Positions 1 through 10,069 of a DNA stretch of 64,000 nucleotides are shown piece by piece. A program made the position numbers and the translations under genes. The stretch comes from [Phialemoniopsis] sp. UDSM-2020 (taxonomy: Eukaryota > Ascomycota > Sordariomycetes > Thyridiales > Thyridiaceae). Below the pieces are notes generated by a model. The model searched no databases, was not told where the DNA came from, and worked only from the letters and a program-made list of their open reading frames with translations. The DNA is taken from NCBI GenBank assembly GCA_018873225.1, contig JAEILZ010000001.1, positions 1,922,001 to 1,986,000 on the forward strand, in the 5' to 3' direction. Each line of letters opens with the position of its first letter. Position 1 is the stretch's first letter.

Positions 1-463
1 TCTTGACGGTCCGAACGCGGCAGAAAAAGGTGGGAGAGCAAGAGATCGTCTCCGGGGCCAAGGATGTATGTAGGTCCAACAGAAAGGAAACACGAGCCTT
101 GCTGGGGAATACGGAGGGCTTGGTCCCCAACTCACCCATGCATGGATGCCCTTCCATCGATGTATATAAAGATGCTACCGCCGCTCCTCTCTGGACGGCT
201 GCACTTGGGATTCTCCCCATAGATATCAGATCCAAACGAACGAAATATACCTAGGTCCAGAATATATCACCATTGTCCGGTCCATACTTGCAACCTCTGT
301 CGAACTGTACGTGAGCATCTACCCAAGGCCTTACTACCCAGCCCCGGCCTCGACCAGGTTCCATACTACTGGCCACATGCTGACTTGTGAGAAGTATAGT
401 AAACTTTTGCATTCTTGAAACTTTCCCGAAATCCAGTGAAGACTTCTTGGGGCTTGTTTCACG
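1..463. other. Upstream region of the beta-glucosidase gene
   Basis: No gene is supported here. The short open frames have no recognisable protein. A TATA-like TATATAAA lies at 163-170, about 294 bp before the ATG at 464, and is the likely core promoter of the downstream GH1 gene with a leader of roughly 250-270 nt. A TACCTAGGT word lies at 249-257. Confidence 0.5.
163..170 (+). promoter_or_regulatory. Probable TATA box of the GH1 gene
   Basis: TATATAAA matches the TATA consensus and sits in the only intergenic space upstream of the beta-glucosidase start at 464. Many fungal genes lack a TATA box, so the assignment rests on match and position only. Confidence 0.4.
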
Positions 464-2009
464 ATGTCGCTGCCCAAAGACTTCCTGTGGGGCTTTGCAA
501 CTGCCTCGTAAGTTTACACTGTGCCGTTAGGCTGCTACCACTCGAAACATCAAATATTCACAAGCCGAGACGAGAAGCTATTAAGATGTCATACTGACAT
601 GCGTTGCTACTTGACGCAGATACCAGATTGAAGGTGCTGCCGACAAGGACGGCCGCGGCCCTTCTACATGGGATGCATTCTGTGCCAAGCCCGGCAAGGT
701 TGCCGATGGCACTGACGGCTCAGTAGCCTGCGATTCTTACAACCGTACCAAGGAGGACATTGATCTCCTCAAATCAGTCGGTGCCAAGTGCTACCGCTTC
801 TCAATATCCTGGTCCCGTATCGTCCCTCTCGGCGGCCGCAATGACCCAGTCAACCAGAAGGGCATCGACCACTATGTCAAGTTCACCGATGACTTGATCG
901 CAGCGGGCATAGAACCTTTCATCACCCTCTTCCACTGGGATTTGCCCATGGGGTTATATGAGAGATACGGCGGAATTCTGAGCAAGGAGGAATTCCCCCT
1001 CGACTACGAGCACTATGCCCGCATCATGTTCAAGGCCATTCCCAAGTGCAAGCACTGGATCACCTTCAACGAGCCGTGGTGCTCGTCCATTCTGGGCTAC
1101 AACACCGGTCTCCACGCCCCGGGCCACACATCAGACAGGAACAGGTCACCCGTCGGTGACAGCTCCCGGGACTGCTGGGTCGCCGGCCACAACCTCCTGC
1201 TGGCCCACGGCCGGGCCGTCAAGGTCTATCGCGAGGAGTTCAAGCCGACTCAGGGCGGCGAGATCGGCATCACTCTTAACGGAGACGCCACCTTCCCCTA
1301 CGACCCCGAGGACCCCGACGATGTCGAGGCCGCCAACCGCAAGATCGAGTTCGCCATCTCGTGGTTCGCCGACCCCATCTACCACGGCGACTACCCGGCC
1401 TCGATGCGCAAGCAGCTCGGCGACCGCCTGCCGACCTGGACGCCCGAGGAGATCGCCCTGGTCAAGGGCTCCAACGACTTCTACGGCATGAACCACTACA
1501 CGGCCAACTACGTCCGGCACAAGAAGGGCGTGACGTCGCCGCCCGAGGACTTTGTCGGCAACCTCGAGACGGGCTTCGTCTCCAAGAGCGGCGACGTCAT
1601 CGGGCCCGAGACCCAGTCCGTCTGGCTGCGGCCCTGCCCCAGGGGGTTCCGCGACCTGCTCAACTGGCTCAGCAAGCGGTACGGCCACCCAAAAATCTAC
1701 GTGACGGAGAACGGCACGTCGATCAAGGGCGAGAACGACATGCCCGTGGACAAGATCGTCGAGGACGACTTCCGCGTGGCGTACTTTGACGGGTACGTGC
1801 GGGCCATGGCCGAGGCGTGCGAGAAGGACGGCGTCGACGTGCGCGGGTACATGGGCTGGTCGCTGCTCGACAACTTTGAGTGGGCCGAGGGCTACGAGAC
1901 GCGGTTCGGCGTGACCTATGTCGACTACGCCAACGACCAGAAGAGGTACCCCAAGAAGAGCGCCAAGGCGATGAAGCCGCTGTTTGACAGCCTGATCAAG
2001 AAGGACTGA
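464..2009 (+). CDS. GH1 beta-glucosidase (intracellular, Cel1A/BGL4 type)
   Basis: Hydrolyses terminal beta-D-glucosyl residues of cellobiose and other beta-glucosides, with retention of configuration. Two exons: 464-507 and 620-2009, joined at a split Ser codon across a GTAAGT...CAG intron, giving 477 aa, a normal length for fungal GH1. The N-terminus reads MSLPKDFLWGFATASYQIEG, the typical GH1 opening with no signal peptide, so the enzyme is probably cytosolic. The acid/base Glu is in TFNEPW (about residue 166) and the nucleophile Glu in VTENG (about residue 378). The GH1-type WSLLDNFEW block is also present. It strongly resembles the Humicola BGL4 and Trichoderma Cel1A/BGL2 enzymes, which also show transglycosylation and contribute to cellulase induction in Trichoderma; whether that role holds here is inference. 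Without the first exon the frame would open only at an internal Met. Confidence 0.95.
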
Positions 2010-2814
2010 GGGGTGTTGACGCTCAAAGAGCAGGAAAGGGGGTCAAAGGGGTATAAACAGTAATATGGTGGTACTGCATTTCAAAGCAAGGCAGGATAGC
2101 CCACATGGAGTATAATGAACCTGGTCTTTTCTTTGCTCCTTTTGTGACACCAAGTAACTAATCATATTTGTTGAGTGTTATGCAGATGCGCAGGATATGT
2201 GCATGTAGAGCATTGTAAGCTCAGCTTATTACCAGGTGGATAACAAATTGGGGAGAGTTAATCTCTAGCCATTTCTCCACACCCCAGGCCACTTCTCCAA
2301 AAACCGAGGGAGAGCCGGGGTGTCTGAAAACCGGGGTCCGAGGATGTGTGGAGAAGCATCGCTGAATCCGGAGCGGCGCTTAGCCTCCCCGGGCCCAAGC
2401 TGTCTGGTCTGGCCTTCATCTTACACAATCTTGCAGCTTCGCCGCCTCACAACTTACACCTCTGATGGAAAATCACCAAGATCGTGAACGGGAGAGTCCA
2501 ACGGCTTATTGTGTCTCACCCTCTTGGAACGGCTCTTTATACACTTTTTCCGGGGTCATACAAACGAGTCTTGACTCTCGTGCAACGCACCCAGCACTTC
2601 ATTGACCCTCGTCTCTCACTGTGGCTTCGGCAAACCTCGGCTTTCATACCAGGATCTGTGTATAAGTGCCACTTCGCACACAATTCGGGGTCACCCTCTG
2701 TGACATTTCTTCTTTAATATACACACGGAAGTCACACATATCCCAAAAGTCTGCTTTTCCCTTCGCGGAGCAGCTTACATACAAAAAGCACACACATCCA
2801 CACACCCAGCCATC
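2010..2814. other. Intergenic region between beta-glucosidase and acyl-CoA ligase
   Basis: No supported gene. It holds the 3' flank of the GH1 gene and the promoter of the ligase. The last 100 bases, rich in CACACA and TACA, look like a 5' leader. No repeat or RNA gene was recognised. Confidence 0.5.
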
Positions 2815-4845
2815 ATGTCCGGCCCGCCGTCTCGCCTGCGGTCCGTCCTCGGCCACCTCTGGGGCCACCAGGGCAACAATGACGACGGCATCTCGCACTC
2901 GCCGCGGCACATCCACCAGCTGTCGCCCACCTACTTCCTCGAGCGCGCCGCCGCCATCGAGCCCAACGCCGAGGCCGTCTACCACACCACCGCCAACGGC
3001 CGCACCCTGCGCCGCGACTACCAGGAGCTCGCGGACCGCGCGCGGGGGCTCGCCTACTACCTCCTGCGGCGCGGGTACCGGCGCGTCGGCGTCCTGGCGC
3101 CCAACACGCCGGCCTTCCTCGAGTCCATCTACGGCGTCATCGCCGCGGGCGGGGTCATCGTGCCGGCTAACTACAGGCTCAAGCCTGATGACATTACGTA
3201 CATCTTTGACTTTGCCAGCGTCGACATGATTATTGTTGATGCTGAATTTGAGAATCTACTTGATGGATTTAAGAAAGAGCATCCTAATGTGCCGTTGCTT
3301 ATTGACACGGTGAGTGCTGACTTGTGGAATCTGAGGCGAGTGAGTTGAGAAGTTGACGCACGAGGCACTAGGACACTGATGCTACGGAAGGCGAGCTGTC
3401 AGGTCCCTTTGACGAGGCTGTCCTCGAGGGCCTGACGTTCGACCGTGAGAATGGGAGCCACGGCTGGGCAGGCCTGCAATCTGCACGGGTAGCCAACGAG
3501 GATGATATGATTGCCATCCCGTTCACCTCGGGAACGACGTCCAAGCCCAAGGGTGTTGTATACACCCACAGGGGAGCGTACCTGGCTGCAGTAGGCAACA
3601 TCATCGAGTCTGGGCTGAACGTGCCGTTTGGCCGGTGCAAGTATCTGTGGACGCTACCCATGTAAGTGCCCATCATGTCGTCTTTTGTATATCCCGAGAG
3701 TCGTAAGGAGGCTAATTGGCGTTGCGCATCAGGTTCCACGCCATGGGATGGACGTTCCCCTGGTCGGTCTGCGCCGTCCGCGGGACGCACGTCTGTCTGC
3801 GAAAGATTGACTACCCGCTCATCTGGAAGCTGCTCAAGGAGGAAGGCATCACGCACTTCAACGCCGCGCCCACGGTCAACACGCTCCTCTGCGCCTCGCC
3901 ACAAGCCGAACGCCTATCACAACGAGTGCAGGTCACTGTGGCCGCCAGTCCGCCCACCGGTCATCTTTTCGAGCAGATGGTGAGTAAACCCCCTTTCCCC
4001 AAGCACCACCAAATGGTGTCACCCTCCAACTGTGGGGAAGTGACTAACACACATCTCACAGACCGACCTCAACCTCCACCCAGTCCACGTCTACGGCATG
4101 ACCGAGACCTACGGCCCCATCACAAAGGGCTACATCCTGCCCGAGTGGGACGCCAAGCCCAAGCACGACAAGTACGCCCTCATGGCGCGCCAGGGCCACG
4201 GCTTCGTCACCAGCCTGCCCATCCGCATCATCAAGCCCGACCAGCCCGAAGGGTCGCCCCTAATCGACGTCGCCCGCGACGGCCGCGAGATGGGCGAGAT
4301 CGTCTTCGAGGGCAACATCTGCGCCAAGGGCTACTACAAGGACCCCGAGGCCACGCGCAAGCTCTTCGAGGGCGGCGTCCTGCACTCGGGCGACCTGGCC
4401 GTGTGGCACCCGGACGGCAGCGCGCAGATCCAGGACCGGGCCAAGGACATTATCATCTCCGGTGCGTAACATGCTACCTATATGAAAACTTTATCCAAAA
4501 AAAGGCGCTGACTGACATTATGATCAACTAGGCGGCGAGAACATCTCCTCGGTCGCCCTCGAGAGCATGCTCGTCGAGCACCCAGACGTGCTCGAGGCGG
4601 GCGTCGTCGCCGTGTCCGACTCGCACTGGGGCGAGCGGCCCAAGGCCTACCTGACGGTGCGCGAGGGCAAGACCATCGAGCCCGCGGCCTTTGTCGACTG
4701 GTGCAAGCACCAGAGCGCCATCAGCAAGTTCATGGTGCCGCGCGAGGTCGAGGTCGTGCCCGAGCTGCCCAAGACGAGCACGGGCAAGATCAAGAAGAAC
4801 GTCCTGCGCGAGTGGGCCAAGCACGGGCGGCGCGAGGGGCAATAA
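2815..4845 (+). CDS. AMP-forming acyl-CoA ligase (ANL superfamily)
   Basis: Activates a carboxylic acid to acyl-AMP and then to the CoA thioester. Five exons: 2815-3309, 3372-3661, 3733-3979, 4062-4461 and 4532-4845, all with GT-AG borders and consistent phase, giving 581 aa. ANL motifs appear in order: the phosphate loop TSGTTSKPKG (about residue 217), YGMTETYG, the SGDLAV aspartate, KDIIISGGEN, and the C-terminal catalytic lysine in PKTSTGKIKK. The overall pattern is like plant AAE/medium-chain acyl-activating enzymes and fungal AMP-binding paralogues rather than Acs or long-chain Faa proteins. The C-terminus ends REGQ, so there is no PTS1 tripeptide, and the N-terminus has no obvious signal. 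The substrate cannot be read from the sequence. It ends 369 bp before the convergent NIPA gene. Confidence 0.9.
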
Positions 4846-5214
4846 TCAGCATGGGATGATGGATGGAAATTCATGTCGTGTGTGTTTGATCTAGAAGAAA
4901 TAAAGCCTTGCTTAGATTATTTTTCGGGTGTACATGTGCAATAACAATGTAGTTTGGAACCATTCTTGTCGCCCAATTTGACGAATTGTTCGACTATATG
5001 CAATTACAAGTAGATATCTGAATCGAAAGAGCCAGAAAGAAGGCGGGTATTAGACAAGGAGAAAAAGGGGCGTGCACGCCCATCTAATCGCAAGCGGACA
5101 ACATGGCTGAAACTCCTATCCAATGCATCAATACTTTTGGTATCATCATCTCGCATTGAGATCCGCAACAAAAGTCAACATATTAACAAAAGAGTGTCCC
5201 TTTCAGGGGCTCCT
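4846..5214. other. Convergent 3' intergenic region
   Basis: AT-rich tail-to-tail spacer between the ligase and the minus-strand NIPA gene. An AATAAA-like signal (GAAATAAAG) lies near 4897, a plausible polyadenylation signal for the ligase. Nothing else was recognised. Confidence 0.45.
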
Positions 5215-7407
5215 TCACAACGTCTCGGTGCTAGCCAGGGCATCCGATCGCCTCCGCTCGTCCACAAACTCTTCGTCGTCGGTATCATCTCCGGTTGCGT
5301 TGCCCTTTCTCCTCTTCACGCCCAGCAGACCACTGAGCGTGTTGCTAAGGCTGCGAGCTCGACCACGGAAGCCTCTCTCCGGCTCAGCATCACCACTGGC
5401 GGCGTTCTCGCCTGGGTCGGCACGGCGAAGTAAATGGTCAGTCTCGGCAGGAGGAAAAAGACTGTCCTCATTGTCGAGCTCGTCTTGTGATACAAATAGA
5501 CTAGATCGTATGCTAGGGCGGCTTCTTCGGGTTGAGGCGCGTCGTGCCGTCGTTATATCTCCGGGGCCTCGCAGCTTGTCTGCGACGACAGCACTGACGG
5601 TGGAAGAGAAGGGTGATGGAGAGAAGAGGTTCTGATGGTGATGGTGGGACTGAGGCCTCGACGATGAAGGTGGTGCTCGCAGTGTCACAGGTGTCTCGTT
5701 GGGCCCGAGGATGTGAGGGAAGGCGATAATGTTAGCTTGATGCGAAGGAGTCGCGGGAACTGACATTCCGTCCGAGACGGCCGCCGAACTGAGGCCGGAT
5801 AGTGTGGCAACAGAATCGGTCGAAAAGGCATGCGGGCCTGGTCCGGGATGACTGGGTGGGGTGTTCTGTGTGTCCTTCCACGGGTTATCAATATCGATGA
5901 GAGAAGGCGCGTCTCCTCCTTCAACATGGCCCGTGGACTTGGGTGGGCCGCTGATGGAATTACGCGGTGATGGAACTCCCATACCCGACAAAGCAGCAAG
6001 CGATTTGTTCACGGCATCCTTGTACGAGGACCTGCGAGACCTGCTTTGTTGATGATGGTGGTCGGATTGCCTTGGCCCCTGGGGTGTAGCAGGGTCCTGC
6101 TCAAATAGTCCAATGGTCTCCTCGATGCCTTCTTCATCCGAGAGCTGCTCCTCATCATCGTCATGTCGCTGACGCCCGCTGGTGATGAGGAATACTCCAA
6201 AGAATGTGAGCAGGCAGCCTCCGACAAACTTGACAGCTTGCTCTGCCGTCGTCCGTTCAAAATCGCGATATAGGATGGCGCTGCCAATGATGACAGACAA
6301 CGTGAACATGACGAACTGGATGGGAATGACCTGTGTAGAGTCGAATCTCTGCAGAGCCTTGTTCACATAGCGTACTTGCATGACCGCAGTCGCGAGTAAG
6401 ATGAAGATAAGGACATATGTCACCCAGGTCGTGAACGCTCCGAATAGCTGCGAAGACAGCATAGAAGATACGCCCTTGGTCGCTAAGACGGTGTAACCAC
6501 CTGAGCACGTGTCAGAAAAGTTCTAGATCAACAGCTGCATTCAAAACTTACCGAAGAGGCCGACAAGTCCAAGATCGATCAAAATAGTCCTTCTCCCATA
6601 TCGCGGACTTGCCCACATCAAGAGTGCAATCAAGAAGCATGAAATCCCCAGATAGATCTCGAACTCCATGGTCGTGATCGCATCCCAGATATCGTGCGGT
6701 TCGAGTTTCGTCTCTTGCTGCTTCGCGCTGAGTACGACTGTGACGGCACCACCGATGGCGATAATTACGCCCCAAAAGTCTCGCTTCCGAAATGGCTCCT
6801 TGAATAGCATCGGTGCTATGATGCAATTGGATATAAGGGCCACAACTCCCAGCGGTGACACGATAGATGCCGGCGCAAAACCATAGGCAAGGAAATTGCC
6901 CATCTCTCCGACTGTGATCAAAATCTGGCCCAGCCACCAGTACGGCGACTTGAGATATGTCCCCGTAACTTTGTGGCCCCCCTCGCCGTTCTCATCCCCT
7001 GAGCGCTCGGTCCAGCGCGAATCGCCGCTCTGGAAACTGCTCGCCAGTGGCTCGTTCTCGTCTGCTGCGGTCGCCGCATGATTCCCCTCTCCGTTCTGTT
7101 CGCCTCTGTTACCGGGCTCGGCTACAGTTCCGTATTGCCCACCACCACTGGCGTTCTTGAGGGCCTGCCTCGCGCGATCCCGGGCCAGCGCCCGCTGCCT
7201 GTGTAATCGGATATGGGCATATCGCTGAACGTTGAGGGCGAGAGCGATAAGGATGTTTCCAACAATAGCCGTAATGATGCCGATGAGTGAGGACCAGTTG
7301 CTTGCCAGGTCATCGTCGGAATCATGACCGTGACCATGGTCGCTGCTGTTGGATGGTAGGAAGGCGATCGAGCCTGGAAAGACGGCTTGCGACCCCGGCA
7401 AATACAT
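5215..7407 (-). CDS. NIPA-type magnesium transporter family membrane protein (DUF803)
   Basis: Multi-pass membrane protein of the NIPA family, whose animal members transport Mg2+. The ion is not shown for this protein. Minus-strand exons are 7407-6552 and 6500-5215. The intron 6551-6501 has GTAAGT...CAG borders and splits a Gly codon, giving 713 aa. The first hydrophobic segment follows residue 35 (LIGIITAIVGNILIALAL). After a hydrophilic loop of about 80 residues come family-typical blocks WWLGQILITVGEMGNFLAYG and FAPASIVSPLGVVALISN, then further membrane segments to about residue 415. The last 300 residues are a low-complexity Ser/Pro/His-rich cytosolic-type tail. The frame stays open upstream of 7407 but contains no ATG (the codon at 7500 is TTG), so 7407 is the chosen start. 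The long C-terminal tail is typical of fungal members and probably regulatory (inference). Confidence 0.87.
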
Positions 7408-8449
7408 GATCGCGCCTTGCTGGGCTACGAGGCGTCGAGCTGTGTCTCGATGCTTCCAATCAAGGACTGGGCGTCCTCCCCAATGTAGCGCACCTTGCAA
7501 TCAACGTCGAAAAGCGGATCATCGGGAGAGCAATCGAGCAATTTGCAAAGCTGGTGGAGGGCGAGCACGAATGAGACGGATAGAGTTAGTAAGCGACTGG
7601 TAGCGAGAAGCTGGCGCAATCGAGCAGTAGATGGATGGACTGGCTGGCTGGCAGTCCTCCGAGATGGGTTGGTTACTAGGGTCCGGATGGCGGATTGCCT
7701 GTGTCTGAGAGTGTGAGAACGAATACTGGAGACGTCTGGTGTGAGGAGAAGAGACGGCCTGAGGTGCCGAAGCTCTCGAGTCTTGATTCCCGAGTCTGCA
7801 GCTGCGGCGTATCCGGGCGCTAAGACCGGCCTAGAGAAATTTAAATTGAGTGTTCGCCAGAGACGTCAGGTTGTCGTTAGGCGCTAAAACGGGGCACTTT
7901 GGCAGCCATTTATGGGGCCGTTTGCTTGGTTAGTCCCAGTACGCCCAAATTCCGTCATAGCCGTAGTAGGCACCTGAGCAGATACTTTGCTTAGATGTAT
8001 CTAATTCTTCGTTGCAGGTGTTTATATCGCAGGCATCACTTCAAAGGTTTACTCTGTGACTCTGAATGATTTATCGTGACCTTGGGTAGTCTTTGTAGAT
8101 TCCGGGCCGGTACAATGGCAAGGACTCAAATGCCAGCCGTGAGCTAATCAGATCCATGGGACGCGTTTCCGCCCGGCTGTCAGGTGAGACAACCACTTAA
8201 AGAAAAAGTACATGTAACTACTCACATCAACGGCGGGGACCGGGTGGTCTTATCCATCCTTCTTAACAGCTCATTATCTTCCCCATTCCCGACGCTTGGC
8301 GATCTTTCAACACCCCAACATGATTTCTCTCGCCATTGCCACAACTCTCGACACAACTTCTTAAAAGACACGATTCAATGATCGACTATATCAATCGCAG
8401 TGACCGTCTACGAACAGACTTGAAATACGCCTAGATTCTCTATCTCAAG
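7408..8449. other. Divergent promoter region, NIPA gene / unknown protein gene
   Basis: About 1 kb between two outward-facing genes. An open but ATG-less frame on the minus strand (about 7425-7619) could be 5' leader or an unproven upstream exon with a hydrophobic stretch. No repeats or RNA genes were recognised. Confidence 0.4.
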
Positions 8450-9751
8450 ATGCCCGACGACGAGCCGTCTAAGAATCCCTTCGTGCGCTTCAAACAACAG
8501 GTCGACGCCCATGTCAGCGCCACGCTTCATGGCCTTCTCGGCATCCCAGCCATCGTCTCACAGAACCTAAATCTCAATAACATGCGCGGCTCCGACGATG
8601 AGAAGTCCCAAACCAAGCGCGAGGCACTTGAGAAAATGCAGGTGGCGTTGAGGAAATTGGATAATACACTGGACCGGGTCGAGGAAGTAAAGCGCAGGCG
8701 GTTTTCGACACCAATGGCCCTGCCCACCCTGGTTGACCCGCTGCAGATGTTTGCCTGGCAGCACTTCCTGTCCGAGTCGCCTTACTCGCCGTTGAACCTT
8801 TTGCACCTCCCCCAGCCAGTTCCTAGGGATGTCCCGTCTGACCTGGGATCTCAAGAGTTCACTTTTATGGATGCTTTTGAGGACCTACTCGAGGTTACTA
8901 CCACTGGAAACTTACCGGATCTTCCGAATCACCAACTGTCATACAAGTCTGGGCCATACACCTTCAAGGGCACAAGGGAGGATCTGTTCATCTTCAAAAT
9001 GGGCTTCACCAAGTCATATATGGATGCGTACTTCCCGCGGCCGCCGGCAGGCTACGATGCCGACCCAGACACAGCTTCCGAAGGAGAGCAGTATGGTTGG
9101 AGAGAAGAGGCGTTTGCACAACTTCGAGACCTAGCAACCCAGAGGGCGACGTCCAGCCGGCAAGATTGGCTGGACAGGCCACACACCCCAATCCGTCTCT
9201 TTGAGCAGCTGGACCAGATTGTCCGGACGCTGGATCGTGTACTGGAGGAAGAAAGGCTGCCACAAGAGCCTAAGCAAGCTCCACAAGTGCCAAAGAAAGA
9301 AGGCGAAGTCGACTTGAAAATGCCAGGCGGTGCTTGGGATGAGGAGGCAGACGCCGAAGACGAGCTTTTCCAAGCTGTCAAGTCCACCTACGCGGATGCC
9401 GACAGGTCGTTTGGCACGTTTGTCAAAGCGATTTCGGATGCCAAATTCAGCGGCGAAGCGTCAACATCGTTCTCAAAGTCGGTGAACCGATTCGACGGGA
9501 GTGCGAATGATGAGAATGTCAAGACCTTCAAGGACACGGAGGAGCACACAGACAGCTTTGGGAATATGCACGTCAAGACGACGATCCGCAAGGTCAACGC
9601 TGATGGCGAAGAGGTAGCGCGCGAGACACACTACTCTATCCGATCAGGGGGAAAGCTGCAGAGAGGTGTTGAGGAGGAAGGGGGCCAGTCGCCTCCGGAA
9701 AAGAAGGAAAAGGATACTGAAGACAAACAGCCAGGTTGGTTCTGGAAATAA
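8450..9751 (+). CDS. Conserved-looking fungal protein of unknown function
   Basis: I do not recognise this 433-aa, single-exon gene. No membrane segment is evident. The N-terminal 85 residues are helical and charged, ending in KVKRRRF-type basic clusters. The middle (about 85-270) has Pro/aromatic-rich segments such as FAWQHFLSESPYSPLNLLHLP. The C-terminal third is acidic and then carries an ordered-looking block (about residues 320-410) containing FGNMHVKTTIRKVNADGEE and ETHYSIRSG, a repeated beta-strand pattern likely to be the conserved core. The tail is Lys/Glu-rich and ends QPGWFWK. The ATG at 8450 is the first in a clean frame. It faces away from the NIPA gene and is convergent with the Nop4 gene, 318 bp apart. 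Confidence 0.75.
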   Translation: MPDDEPSKNPFVRFKQQVDAHVSATLHGLLGIPAIVSQNLNLNNMRGSDDEKSQTKREALEKMQVALRKLDNTLDRVEEVKRRRFSTPMALPTLVDPLQMFAWQHFLSESPYSPLNLLHLPQPVPRDVPSDLGSQEFTFMDAFEDLLEVTTTGNLPDLPNHQLSYKSGPYTFKGTREDLFIFKMGFTKSYMDAYFPRPPAGYDADPDTASEGEQYGWREEAFAQLRDLATQRATSSRQDWLDRPHTPIRLFEQLDQIVRTLDRVLEEERLPQEPKQAPQVPKKEGEVDLKMPGGAWDEEADAEDELFQAVKSTYADADRSFGTFVKAISDAKFSGEASTSFSKSVNRFDGSANDENVKTFKDTEEHTDSFGNMHVKTTIRKVNADGEEVARETHYSIRSGGKLQRGVEEEGGQSPPEKKEKDTEDKQPGWFWK

Positions 9752-10069
9752 GATGGCTTTTACCGAAGGCGTTCATGGGATTTGGATCGGCGCAAGTCTC
9801 CTCAAGGGTTTGGGGGCATGCCCTGTATATTCGCGCATTTGCGAAAACGATTTTATGAAATAATAATACCACAGCATGTTCTTTTACATAGGAGAAATGC
9901 GTCACTGTATGAGAACACACATTTTAAACCGAAATATTGATAAAAACTATCAGAAATAGTAGTCCGGGTATTGATCAAATAACACTAGTAGTAGACACAA
10001 GTAAATAATGACGCCAGGCAATGCTCGAGATCTTTGTAGTCTCAACATGTTATTCCTCCGTTTAAACAT
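9752..10069. other. Convergent 3' intergenic region
   Basis: AT-rich spacer between the unknown protein gene and NOP4, with AATAATA and AAATAAT polyadenylation-like words on both strands. No other feature was seen. Confidence 0.45.

Noticed and set aside
1146..1688. 180-codon open frame antisense to the GH1 gene
   Set aside because: Opposite conserved GH1 codons; Val/Gly/Ala-rich composition expected of a shadow.
7425..7619. Possible upstream exon of the NIPA gene with a hydrophobic segment
   Set aside because: It starts at TTG with no ATG in the frame, and no convincing donor/acceptor pair links it to the NIPA frame; treated as leader.
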